Positions 1-7,208 of a stretch of DNA of 18,553 nt are shown here, piece after piece. Source of the stretch: an uncultured Dorea sp. (GTDB lineage Bacteria > Bacillota > Clostridia > Lachnospirales > Lachnospiraceae); NCBI GenBank assembly GCA_900543415.1, contig UQRE01000042.1, forward strand, positions 1 to 18,553. The letters run 5' to 3'. Position numbers and translations under genes: made by a program. The notes under the pieces are model-generated. The model was not told where the DNA came from, searched no databases, and worked only from the letters and a program-made list of their open reading frames with translations. Within the stretch, counting starts at the first letter, position 1; each line of letters begins with the position of its first letter.

Positions 1-93
1 TGACAGGTATTAAAAAGTATTGAATTTATTGAAAAAACACTTGATTATATGGAGAGGTGTTGTAACCGAGTGAATAGAAAGAGAATTTACAAA

Positions 94-543
94 ATGTTTA
101 TTAGAGAATATCAATCATCAGATTGTGAGGAAATAATAAAGCTTTTTGACAATACAGTTCATACAGTAAATGCAAAAGACTATACAAAAGAACAGTTGGA
201 TGCGTGGGCAACAGGGCGAGCGGATTTGAATAAGTGGGATCAGTCTCTCCGAGAGCATTATAGTCTTGTCGCGGTTGAAAATGAAATGATTGTAGGCTTT
301 GAAGATATTGATAAGTCAGGATATCTTGATCGTCTGTTTGTTCATGAGGATTATCAGGGAAAAGGAATTGGGACTATGATTTGTAACCGATTGGAACAGG
401 CTGTTTCCGGAAGCGTTATAATCCATGCTTCAATTACAGCTAAAACTTTTTTTGAAAAAAGAGGATATAGGGTTGTGAAAGAACAGCAGGTAGAAAGAAA
501 GGGAGTTTTTCTCACTAATTTTGAGATGGTATTAATCGTATGA
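94..543 (+). CDS. GNAT family N-acetyltransferase
   Basis: A 149-residue protein of the GCN5-related N-acetyltransferase fold, which moves an acetyl group from acetyl-CoA to an amine on a small molecule or protein. The acetyl-CoA pyrophosphate loop (motif A) is visible as QGKGIG at residues 88-93, after the beta strand LDRLFVHEDY. The end of the domain (FFEKRGYRVVKEQQV) is also typical, and the length fits a single-domain GNAT. The substrate cannot be told from sequence. It resembles the YafP-like subgroup. The frame is open further upstream, with an ATG at 49 and a GTG at 70. I prefer the ATG at 94 because the family normally begins with a short strand such as MFIREYQ. The GTG at 70, with GGAGAGG at 51-57, is a real alternative. 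It is a soluble cytoplasmic protein with no obvious link to its neighbours. Confidence 0.85.
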   Translation: MFIREYQSSDCEEIIKLFDNTVHTVNAKDYTKEQLDAWATGRADLNKWDQSLREHYSLVAVENEMIVGFEDIDKSGYLDRLFVHEDYQGKGIGTMICNRLEQAVSGSVIIHASITAKTFFEKRGYRVVKEQQVERKGVFLTNFEMVLIV

Positions 544-613
544 GTAGAAGAGAAATAATACAGAAGAGTAATGCCTTAAGAAAAAATAAATGTATGATAA
601 GGAGACTAAAACA

Positions 614-994
614 ATGAATTTTAACGCCATTCACCATATAGCGATCATTTGCTCTGATTATGACGCTGCCAAAGACTTTTATGTTACGAAGCTTGGCTTT
701 CCGGTAATCCGTGAAAATTATCGACCGGAACGTGATGATTGGAAGATCGATCTACGTATCAATGAGACAACAGAATTAGAATTATTTATTATGAAGAACC
801 ATCCGCAGCGTCTTAGTCCGGAAGCTTATGGACTAAGGCATCTGGCGTTTCAAGTTGAGAATGTACCTGCGGTGGTAGAGAAGTTAGAGGCAATGGATAT
901 TCCGTGTGAACCTGTCCGATTCGATACATTTACAGGCAATCGGATGACCTTTTTCCACGATCCGGACGGCTTGCCGCTTGAGATACATGAATAA
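614..994 (+). CDS. VOC-family (glyoxalase I-like) metalloprotein, YaeR type
   Basis: A 126-residue protein of the vicinal-oxygen-chelate fold. These proteins dimerise and bind a divalent metal. Family members include lactoylglutathione lyase, dioxygenases and fosfomycin-resistance enzymes. The expected metal ligands are present: a His at residue 7 or 8 (IHHIAI), Glu56 (ELELF), His76 (LRHLAF) and Glu123 (LPLEIHE). The sequence is closest in style to the YaeR/SMU1112c group, which is often auto-named gloA2; the true substrate is unknown. An upstream in-frame ATG at 590 exists, but AAGGAG at 599-604 lies 9 bases before the ATG at 614, which fixes the start. No terminator is evident between this gene and the pyrE promoter. 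Confidence 0.85.
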   Translation: MNFNAIHHIAIICSDYDAAKDFYVTKLGFPVIRENYRPERDDWKIDLRINETTELELFIMKNHPQRLSPEAYGLRHLAFQVENVPAVVEKLEAMDIPCEPVRFDTFTGNRMTFFHDPDGLPLEIHE

Positions 995-1033
995 GAATTG
1001 TTGCTTGCTCCGAAAGAATCGAACGCTCCTTGA

Positions 1034-1062
1034 TTGAAATAACAGGGGATGTATGATAAAAT
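1034..1062 (+). promoter_or_regulatory. Candidate sigma-A promoter for pyrE
   Basis: TTGAAA at 1034-1039 and TAAAAT at 1057-1062 are separated by 17 bp, each one base off consensus. An overlapping alternative is TTGATT (1030-1035), 16 bp, TATGAT (1052-1057). Either starts transcription near 1064-1069, about 75 bases before pyrE. No PyrR-type binding loop is recognisable in the leader. Confidence 0.55.
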
Positions 1063-1063
1063 T

Positions 1064-1086
1064 GAAAAGATTTAACAGATCTTTTC
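1064..1086 (+). other. AT-rich hairpin at the start of the pyrE leader
   Basis: GAAAAGAT (1064-1071) pairs perfectly with ATCTTTTC (1079-1086) across a 7-base loop. With the upstream promoter option this hairpin would form the extreme 5' end of the pyrE mRNA. It has no U tract after it, so it is not a plus-strand terminator. A role in mRNA stability is inference. Confidence 0.4.
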
Positions 1087-1141
1087 TGAATAAAAAATAA
1101 AAGCCGGACAGGCATGTGAATATTAGGAGGTTATAGAAGAT

Positions 1142-1822
1142 ATGGAAGCATATAAACAGGAATTTATTGAATTTATGGTAGAGAGTGATGTACTCAAATT
1201 TGGCGAATTTACATTAAAGAGCGGAAGAAAATCTCCATTCTTTATGAATGCAGGCGCTTATGTGACTGGTTCACAGCTTAAGAGACTGGGAGAGTATTAT
1301 GCGAAAGCTATTCACAATACATACGGGGATGATTTTGACGTGCTTTTTGGACCTGCATATAAGGGAATTCCATTGGCAGTTGTAACAGCAATTGCTTACA
1401 ATGAGTTATATGGAAAAGAAGTAAGATATTGCTGTGACCGTAAGGAAGAGAAAGACCACGGTGCAGATAAGGGAAGTTTCCTCGGAAGCTCATTGAAAGA
1501 CGGAGACAGAGTTATTATGATTGAAGACGTTACCACTTCCGGTAAATCTATGGAGGAGACCGTTCCGAAAGTAAAAGGTGCTGCTGATGTTGAAATTGTA
1601 GGACTTATGGTGTCTTTAAATCGTATGGAAGTTGGAAAAGGCGGAGAAAAATGTGCTCTTGACGAAGTGAAGGAGTTATATGGTTTTGATACAGCGGCGA
1701 TTGTAGATATGGCTGAAGTGGTAGAACATCTTTATAATAGAGAGTGTCAGGGAAAAGTTGTGATCGATGATACATTAAAAGCAGCGATTGACGCATATTA
1801 TAAACAGTACGGTGCAAAGTAG
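1142..1822 (+). CDS. pyrE: Orotate phosphoribosyltransferase
   Basis: Converts orotate and PRPP to orotidine 5'-phosphate, the fifth step of pyrimidine synthesis. The protein is 226 residues, normal for the family. The PRPP-binding signature is clear at residues 124-136 (VIMIEDVTTSGKS), with the acidic pair E128-D129 that contacts the ribose. The N-terminal segment (LKFGEFTLKSGRKSPFFMNAG) matches the family's hood and orotate-binding region. AGGAGG at 1125-1130 lies 11 bases before the ATG. It has its own candidate promoter and is separated from the next small gene by only 16 bases, so transcription probably continues downstream. No other pyrimidine gene is in the window, so pyrE is detached from any pyr operon here. 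Confidence 0.97.
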   Translation: MEAYKQEFIEFMVESDVLKFGEFTLKSGRKSPFFMNAGAYVTGSQLKRLGEYYAKAIHNTYGDDFDVLFGPAYKGIPLAVVTAIAYNELYGKEVRYCCDRKEEKDHGADKGSFLGSSLKDGDRVIMIEDVTTSGKSMEETVPKVKGAADVEIVGLMVSLNRMEVGKGGEKCALDEVKELYGFDTAAIVDMAEVVEHLYNRECQGKVVIDDTLKAAIDAYYKQYGAK

Positions 1823-1838
1823 AGCGGGAGGAAAAAAT

Positions 1839-1991
1839 ATGAACGAGAAAGCTTATAAAGCTATGAATTTTGCAGGTGTTTCCAACATTGTGATCGGAGT
1901 TGTGGTTGCAGTGGTGGGAGTTGCAGCCGGAGTGCTCGCTATTATAAGCGGTGCGCGCCTCTTGAAAGATAAAAAAGGACTTACATTTTAG
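1839..1991 (+). CDS. Small single-pass membrane protein, 50 residues
   Basis: A short protein with one predicted membrane helix at about residues 13-37 (a Val/Ala/Gly-rich stretch), a charged N-terminus (MNEKAYKAMN) and a basic tail (RLLKDKKG). GGGAGG at 1826-1831 lies 7 bases before the ATG at 1839. An in-frame ATG at 1788 lies inside pyrE, lacks such a site and is less likely. I do not recognise a named family. Its place between pyrE and a VanZ-like gene, with tight spacing on both sides, supports a real translated gene in the same transcript. The function is unknown. Confidence 0.7.
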   Translation: MNEKAYKAMNFAGVSNIVIGVVVAVVGVAAGVLAIISGARLLKDKKGLTF

Positions 1992-2017
1992 TGAGACAAT
2001 AAAGGAGTGCTAATTTT

Positions 2018-2506
2018 TTGAATTCTAAGAGAAGAAAAAGAGTTCGTATTCTTGGAAAGATATTGTTTGTATTATATATCGGGTTTATTATCTATTTTTT
2101 ATTGTTTTCTGATTTGTATGGGCGGACTGGGCAGATGGATACTTATCGCTATAATCTGGAGCTTTTTAAGGAAATTAAAAGGTTCTGGAATTATAGAGAT
2201 CAAGTAGGCTTTTTTGCCATGTTTACAAATTTATTCGGGAATGTAGTAATCTTTGTCCCGTTTGGATTCTTTATGCCCATGGCGAGCAAATACAGAAGCT
2301 TCTTTTCTACATTATTTTATAGCTTTGGATTGAGCCTTTGTGTAGAGACATTCCAACTACTTACCAAAGTGGGGAGTTTTGATGTGGATGATCTTTTGTT
2401 AAATACCCTTGGAGGAGTGGTCGGCTATATTATATTTGTGATAGGTGCGAGAATAAGGAGACAACATGATCATAAAAAGAAGACGAAGAACTACAGAAGA
2501 AGATAG
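2018..2506 (+). CDS. VanZ-like family membrane protein
   Basis: A 162-residue integral membrane protein of the VanZ-like family, named after a teicoplanin-resistance accessory protein whose biochemical role is unsettled. It starts at a TTG codon: AAGGAG at 2002-2007 lies 10 bases upstream and no better start is present. About four membrane segments are visible, near residues 12-31, 65-85, 93-113 and 125-147. The hallmark motifs are NLFGNVVIFVPFGFFMP and the later VETFQ...DVDDLLLNTLGG. The C-terminus is very basic (RIRRQHDHKKKTKNYRRR) and its coding sequence overlaps the next gene by 41 bases. Most clostridial genomes carry several VanZ-like genes without resistance, so no resistance role should be assumed. 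Confidence 0.88.
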   Translation: MNSKRRKRVRILGKILFVLYIGFIIYFLLFSDLYGRTGQMDTYRYNLELFKEIKRFWNYRDQVGFFAMFTNLFGNVVIFVPFGFFMPMASKYRSFFSTLFYSFGLSLCVETFQLLTKVGSFDVDDLLLNTLGGVVGYIIFVIGARIRRQHDHKKKTKNYRRR

Positions 2507-2864
2507 AGCAAAAGAACTGGCAAAAGCCAGAGAGAAGCGACGGAAAAAGATGATACGTACAAAGTACGGTCAAGCGCCCAAGCGTCATGCAAGACAAGGA
2601 ATCAAGTCCTGTATGTATTTTGTGCTGGCTGCATTTGTGTTACTTCTTATGGTATCAGTTTCTTTTGCTGCCAAAGGGAAGGTCGGCATACTGGTTGGAT
2701 TTGCAGGCCTTTTTGTGCTTGTTATGGCAGGACGTGGACTGGCGTCAGGGATACGCGGGTTCAAAGAGAGAGATAAGAATTACATAACATGTAAGGTGGG
2801 AACGATTTGCTGCGGGCTGTTGATTCTCGGCATGTGTGCAATATTTATCAGGGGGCTTTTTTAA
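2466..2864 (+). CDS. Small membrane protein of unknown function
   Basis: A 132-residue protein. The first 48 residues are extremely basic (KRRRRTTEEDRAKELAKAREK and so on) and probably face the cytoplasm. About three hydrophobic helices follow, near residues 49-68, 74-92 and 108-130. The ATG overlaps the end of the VanZ-like gene by 41 bases and has AAGGAG at 2455-2460, 5 bases upstream. Its TAA directly abuts the ATG of the next gene. Such overlap and abutment suggest translational coupling of the three genes. I do not recognise the family with confidence. Confidence 0.8.
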   Translation: MIIKRRRRTTEEDRAKELAKAREKRRKKMIRTKYGQAPKRHARQGIKSCMYFVLAAFVLLLMVSVSFAAKGKVGILVGFAGLFVLVMAGRGLASGIRGFKERDKNYITCKVGTICCGLLILGMCAIFIRGLF

Positions 2865-4907
2865 ATGACGAAGTTAAGATATGAGTTGGCAATTTCCCGT
2901 ATTCGGGAGATGATGGATGAAGAGACAGTAGAAGAGAAATTTCGGGATTATTTCAGAACGGTGGGAAAGTTTATTTTGCTCATTGATGAAACGAACCGAA
3001 AATTGAAGGATGGAAGTTTTGAGAAATATTCCATGGAAGAATTGAAAGCATGGAATACAAAGCTTTATGAAGATATCCTTGCGGATGCATATAACATAAG
3101 CTATGGAAATCCGGCTTATGCAGTAGAAAAATTAGGTGCGGAGTACGGATCTGTGTTGAGTGCCTTGTATGCAGAGATCCGCGGAGCGATTTCTTATGTG
3201 TATGAGCAGAACGTGGAGTATCTGGATATTTTATTTGAGCTGTTTATTGAGGTGTATAATCAGTTTGAAGGAGAACCTTCTATTAAAAATATTAAGGATA
3301 CTATTTACTGGTACGCAAGTGATTACTGTGATGTGTTTGTGGCAGACCGAATCTTAGATCAAGTAGATGCAAATAGATCTTTTGCTGCGGATATTATTAG
3401 ACAAAGTGATCTTACGGATCTTCGTTATCTCTATTCTTTCGGAGAATATATCAGTGACAGTGAGCTTCGTACTGCCGGGCATTTACTGGAACTGGACGAG
3501 TCTGTGATTGCGAAGATGGCAGATGTCTATACAGAAGGGTATCGGATTGGGTTTGTAAATACAGGGAAGGATCTCTCCAAAAAGAAAACAGTAAATATCC
3601 GTTATGTGCTCGGCTTTGAGCGTGTAATCAAAAAAGCTATTGAAAATTTTGAAAAGATAGGGCTGTCTCCGGTTATTTATCGTTCCGGTGTCAGTATGCT
3701 TACTAAGAGACAACATTTGAAGATCGGATATTATGGGGCGATTGCCAATAAACAATACGAATACGATCACAGAGATGATCAAGCACTATTTTTAGATAAG
3801 AAATTTGTTGAGAGAAAACTGGAAGTTATGCAGACGACCTATGAGCGCTGCAAAGATCTGGCGAGTGTATTTGCGGGACCGGCTTGTATTGAGATGTTTG
3901 GGGAAGAACCGTTTGTGCCGGAAGTAAAAGAAGAAGTGCTTACGCTAAGTGAAAAACAGCGTGAGTTATCAGTGTCATTTGACAGCCGTCAGAGCCAGAT
4001 GGTGAACAATTATATTCCGGGCGACGAGAGAAGCTTTACCATCATTGCATATCCGGTACCGGAGATTGGCGATAAGTACGAAGAAATCTTTGATGAGATT
4101 ATCCGAATTAACACACTGGATGCAAAAGCATATGAAAAAGTACAGCAAACATTGATCGATGCACTGGATCAGGGGACTTGCGTGCGGATTCAGGGTGGAA
4201 ATGGAAATCATACGGATTTGACCGTACAGCTTCATCCGTTAAAAGACCGAGAGAAAGAGACCATTTTTGAAAACTGTGTGGCAGATGTAAATATTCCGGT
4301 AGGAGAGGTGTTTACATCACCTGTCTTAGAAGGAACAAACGGAGTGCTCCATGTGAGCAAAGTTTATCTGAACGAACTTCAATATCAAGATCTTGAGATT
4401 ACTTTTGCAAATGGAATGATCGCAGATTATAATTGCAAGAATTTTGAGAGAGAGTTAGAAAATAAAGAGTATATACAAGAGCATGTATTGCACAGACATG
4501 CGACGCTCCCGCTTGGCGAATTTGCCATCGGAACCAATACGACAGCCTATGTGGTAGCAAAGAAATATGGCATTGAAGACAAGATGCCGATTCTCATTGC
4601 AGAGAAGATGGGACCTCATTTTGCGGTGGGAGATACGTGTTATAGTTGGAGTGAGGATATCCAAGTTTATAACCCCAATGGAAAAGAAATTATTGCAAGA
4701 GACAATTCTGTTTCCATTCTTCGAAAAGAGGATGTGTCCAAAGCGTATTATCATTGTCATACAGATATCACCATTCCTTATGAAGAATTAAAGAGTATTA
4801 CAGTGATTACGAAGGATGGAAAAGAGATTTTACTCATTGAAAATGGAGAATTTGTACTTTCAGGCACAGAAATTTTAAATGAACCATTGAAAAATACTTA
4901 TAAATAA
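2865..4907 (+). CDS. M29 (AmpS/PepS)-like metallo-aminopeptidase with long N-terminal extension
   Basis: A soluble 680-residue protein. The C-terminal half matches the M29 aminopeptidase family (AmpS, AmpT, PepS), which removes N-terminal amino acids using two metal ions. The six family ligands can be placed: Glu481 (GEVFTSP), Glu552 (LGEFAIG), His585 (GPHFAVG), Tyr593, and His632 and Asp634 (HCHTDI). The Tyr is 8 residues after the His, against the 7 I recall for the family, so its role is less certain. NGNHTDLTVQL before the first Glu also fits M29. Known M29 enzymes are near 410 residues. Here roughly 200-270 N-terminal residues, mostly helical, have no counterpart I recognise. The ATG follows the previous stop with no gap. 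Catalysis is inferred from the ligands, not shown. Confidence 0.72.
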   Translation: MTKLRYELAISRIREMMDEETVEEKFRDYFRTVGKFILLIDETNRKLKDGSFEKYSMEELKAWNTKLYEDILADAYNISYGNPAYAVEKLGAEYGSVLSALYAEIRGAISYVYEQNVEYLDILFELFIEVYNQFEGEPSIKNIKDTIYWYASDYCDVFVADRILDQVDANRSFAADIIRQSDLTDLRYLYSFGEYISDSELRTAGHLLELDESVIAKMADVYTEGYRIGFVNTGKDLSKKKTVNIRYVLGFERVIKKAIENFEKIGLSPVIYRSGVSMLTKRQHLKIGYYGAIANKQYEYDHRDDQALFLDKKFVERKLEVMQTTYERCKDLASVFAGPACIEMFGEEPFVPEVKEEVLTLSEKQRELSVSFDSRQSQMVNNYIPGDERSFTIIAYPVPEIGDKYEEIFDEIIRINTLDAKAYEKVQQTLIDALDQGTCVRIQGGNGNHTDLTVQLHPLKDREKETIFENCVADVNIPVGEVFTSPVLEGTNGVLHVSKVYLNELQYQDLEITFANGMIADYNCKNFERELENKEYIQEHVLHRHATLPLGEFAIGTNTTAYVVAKKYGIEDKMPILIAEKMGPHFAVGDTCYSWSEDIQVYNPNGKEIIARDNSVSILRKEDVSKAYYHCHTDITIPYEELKSITVITKDGKEILLIENGEFVLSGTEILNEPLKNTYK

Positions 4908-4915
4908 GGTAACAT
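4887..4915 (+). promoter_or_regulatory. Weak candidate promoter before purE
   Basis: TTGAAA (4887-4892), a 17-bp spacer and TAACAT (4910-4915) overlap the end of the preceding gene. No terminator, purine riboswitch or PurR box is seen between the two genes, so purE may be expressed both by read-through and from this site. Confidence 0.3.
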
Positions 4916-4954
4916 TTATACGAATAGCTTATGAATAAAGAAAGGATGAAGATT

Positions 4955-5467
4955 ATGCCAAGAGTAGGAATTGTTATGGGCAGTGACTCAGATCTGAAAG
5001 TGATGAGTAAAGCGGCCGCAATGTTGGAGGAATTAGGAGTAGACTATGAAATGACGATCATTTCTGCACATCGTGAGCCGGACGAACTGATTGAATGGAC
5101 ACGCAGTGCAGAGGGACGGGGAATGAAAGTTATGATCGCAGGTGCAGGAATGGCAGCAGCGCTTCCGGGTATGTGTGCAGCATTATTTACTCTTCCGGTG
5201 ATTGGAGTTCCTCTTTCCGGTAAAAACTTAGACGGTATGGACGCAGTATTTTCAATTATGCAGATGCCGCCGGGAGTTCCGGTTGCAACAGTTGCAATTG
5301 ATGGTGCTAAAAATGCGGCAATCCTTGCAGCAAAGATTCTTGCAGCTTCTGATGATGCGTTGCTTGACAGATTGAAAGCTTATACATCTGAAATGAAAGA
5401 GCAGGTTAAGGCAAAAGCAGCGAAACTTGACGAGATTGGTTACGAGGCATATCTGAATAACAAATAG
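4955..5467 (+). CDS. purE: PurE, N5-carboxyaminoimidazole ribonucleotide mutase (class I)
   Basis: Forms 4-carboxy-AIR in purine synthesis by moving the carboxylate from N5 to C4 of CAIR. A 170-residue protein, usual for bacterial PurE. GSDSD at residues 9-13 is the phosphate/ribose-binding start, and SAHRE (residues 37-41) contains the catalytic His39. The SAHR form and the region GVPLSGKNLDGMDAVFSIMQ indicate class I rather than the CO2-using class II, which reads SAHKT. The ATG at 4955 follows AAAGGA (4941-4946) at 8 bases; in-frame ATGs at 4931 and 4946 are less well placed. Class I enzymes normally need PurK to make their substrate, and purK is not in this window. First gene of the purE-M-N-D set. 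Confidence 0.96.
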   Translation: MPRVGIVMGSDSDLKVMSKAAAMLEELGVDYEMTIISAHREPDELIEWTRSAEGRGMKVMIAGAGMAAALPGMCAALFTLPVIGVPLSGKNLDGMDAVFSIMQMPPGVPVATVAIDGAKNAAILAAKILAASDDALLDRLKAYTSEMKEQVKAKAAKLDEIGYEAYLNNK

Positions 5468-5492
5468 AAAAATCATATAAAGGAGACGGGTT

Positions 5493-6518
5493 ATGGATTA
5501 TAAAAAAGCGGGCGTTGATATTGAAGCAGGTTACAGATCAGTGGAGCTTATGAAAGAGCATGTAAAGAAAACGATGCGTCCGGAGGTTCTTGGCGGACTT
5601 GGTGGATTTTCGGGAGCATTTTCTCTTGCTAAGATCAAAGAGATGGAAGAGCCGGTACTTTTGTCAGGAACAGACGGATGTGGAACAAAGGTGAAATTGG
5701 CAATGATCATGGATAAGCATGACACGATTGGTATTGATGCAGTAGCTATGTGTGTCAATGATATTGCATGTGCCGGTGGCGAACCGTTATTTTTCCTTGA
5801 CTATATTGCATGCGGTAAGAACTATCCGGAGAAAATCGCATCAATTGTAAGTGGTGTTGCGGAAGGATGTCTTCAGTCAGAGGCAGCGCTGATCGGTGGT
5901 GAGACAGCAGAGCATCCGGGACTTATGCCGGAGGAAGATTATGATCTGGCCGGATTTGCAGTTGGCGTATGTGATAAGAAAGATATGATTACAGGTGAGA
6001 ATCTGAAAGCCGGTGATGTGTTGATCGGAATGGCATCTTCCGGTGTGCATAGTAATGGATTTTCCCTTGTGAGAAAAGTGTTTGAAATGACAAAAGAGTC
6101 ACTGGATACTTATTATGATGAACTCGGTATGACGCTTGGAGAAGCGCTTCTTGCACCAACGAGAATCTATGTGAAGGCATTGAAGAGTATTAAGGAGTCC
6201 GGTGTGGTTGTAAAAGCGTGCAGCCATATCACAGGCGGTGGCTTTTATGAAAATATTCCGAGAATGTTGGTTGATGGAACGCATGCAGTAGTTGAAAAAG
6301 ACAGCTATCCGATTCCACCGATCTTTAAGCTCCTTGCAGAAAAAGGAGATATTACAGAGCAGATGATGTACAATACATACAACATGGGACTTGGCATGAT
6401 CGTAGCAGTGAATAAGGAAGACGTGGAAAAGACCATGAAAGCTATTGAAGCAGCTGGCGATAAACCATATATTGTCGGTCACATTGAAGCAGGAGAAAAA
6501 GGAGTTACCTTATGTTAA
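5493..6518 (+). CDS. purM: Phosphoribosylformylglycinamidine cyclo-ligase (AIR synthetase)
   Basis: ATP-dependent closure of the imidazole ring, turning FGAM into AIR, the precursor of the PurE/PurK step. A 341-residue protein, full length for the family. Recognisable motifs run in order: GVDIEAGYRSVELMK at the start, GTDGCGTKVKLA (glycine-rich ATP site), IDAVAMCVNDIACAGGEPLFFLDY, IGGETAEHPG, and GMASSGVHSNGFSLVRKV. AAAGGAG lies just before the ATG. Its last 7 bases overlap the start of purN, which suggests translational coupling. Confidence 0.97.
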   Translation: MDYKKAGVDIEAGYRSVELMKEHVKKTMRPEVLGGLGGFSGAFSLAKIKEMEEPVLLSGTDGCGTKVKLAMIMDKHDTIGIDAVAMCVNDIACAGGEPLFFLDYIACGKNYPEKIASIVSGVAEGCLQSEAALIGGETAEHPGLMPEEDYDLAGFAVGVCDKKDMITGENLKAGDVLIGMASSGVHSNGFSLVRKVFEMTKESLDTYYDELGMTLGEALLAPTRIYVKALKSIKESGVVVKACSHITGGGFYENIPRMLVDGTHAVVEKDSYPIPPIFKLLAEKGDITEQMMYNTYNMGLGMIVAVNKEDVEKTMKAIEAAGDKPYIVGHIEAGEKGVTLC

Positions 6519-7138
6519 ATGTGGTAGTACTTGTATCCGGTGGCGGAACGAATCTGCAGGCGATCATTGATGCAGTGGAGTCCGGTCAGATTACCAATAC
6601 GAAGATTGCAGGTGTAATCAGTAACAACCAAAATGCTTATGCGCTGGAACGTGCAAAGAAACATGGAATTCCGAGTCTTTGCATTTCTCCAAAGCAATTT
6701 GCATCCAGAGAGGAATTTAATGAACAGTTTCTAGAAAAGGTGAATGAACTTCATCCGGATTTAATTGTATTGGCTGGATTTCTTGTTGTGATTCCGCCAG
6801 CTATGATTGAAACGTACAGAAACCGGATCGTCAATATTCACCCTTCGCTCATTCCGTCTTTTTGTGGAACGGGATTTTATGGACTGAAAGTGCATGAAGC
6901 GGCTCTTGCCCGCGGAGTGAAGGTTGTAGGAGCTACTGTGCATTTTGTGGATGAAGGAACCGATACTGGACCGATTATTTTGCAGAAAGCGGTAGAAGTA
7001 GAACCAGGAGATACTCCGGAGGTGCTTCAAAGACGCGTGATGGAACAGGCGGAGTGGAAGATTCTGCCAAAAGCGATTGACCTGATTGCGAATGGAAAAG
7101 TGTCAGTTGTAGAAGGGCTTACTGTTATTAAGGAATAG
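6512..7138 (+). CDS. purN: Phosphoribosylglycinamide formyltransferase
   Basis: Transfers a formyl group from 10-formyl-tetrahydrofolate to GAR in purine synthesis. A 208-residue protein. The GAR phosphate loop is visible as SGGGTNLQAI (residues 9-18). The three catalytic residues align with E. coli PurN: Asn108 and His110 in NIHPSL, and Asp151 in HFVDEGTD. The loop IPSFCGTGFYG differs from the more familiar LPSFPG form, but I believe this is common in Clostridia. The ATG lies inside the end of purM (7-base overlap), with AGGAGAAAAAGGAG sequence upstream. A strong hairpin follows before purD. Confidence 0.96.
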   Translation: MLNVVVLVSGGGTNLQAIIDAVESGQITNTKIAGVISNNQNAYALERAKKHGIPSLCISPKQFASREEFNEQFLEKVNELHPDLIVLAGFLVVIPPAMIETYRNRIVNIHPSLIPSFCGTGFYGLKVHEAALARGVKVVGATVHFVDEGTDTGPIILQKAVEVEPGDTPEVLQRRVMEQAEWKILPKAIDLIANGKVSVVEGLTVIKE

Positions 7139-7142
7139 AGAA

Positions 7143-7180
7143 AAGCATAAGGGTATGCAAAAATGTATACTCTTATGCTT
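7143..7180 (+). other. 16-bp hairpin between purN and purD
   Basis: Bases 7143-7158 pair with 7165-7180 over 16 positions (two G-U pairs, no mismatch) around the 6-base loop AAAAAT. It is followed by GTGTTGTTTT, a broken U tract. It could be a leaky terminator that lowers purD expression, or a processing or stability element. It lies 28 bases before the purD ATG. Confidence 0.7.
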
Positions 7181-7208
7181 GTGTTGTTTTCGGATAGGAG
7201 GAAATGAA

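Noticed and set aside
4..93. Open frame upstream of the GNAT start reading QVLKSIEFIEKTLDYMERCC, vaguely like the tail helix of a MerR- or AraC-type regulator.
   Set aside because: Only about 30 codons, a stop at base 1, and helical low-complexity sequence; too short to support a pseudogene call.
1101..1115. GCC-ggaca-GGC in the pyrE leader as a possible PyrR site.
   Set aside because: It lacks the conserved PyrR loop and the stem is only 3 bp.
2018..2506. The VanZ-like gene as a glycopeptide-resistance marker.
   Set aside because: No van ligase, dehydrogenase or regulator genes are nearby; VanZ-like proteins are common in susceptible Clostridia.
4908..4954. Search for a purine riboswitch or PurR box before purE.
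   Set aside because: The gap is under 50 bases and contains neither the riboswitch core nor the PurR-box pattern.
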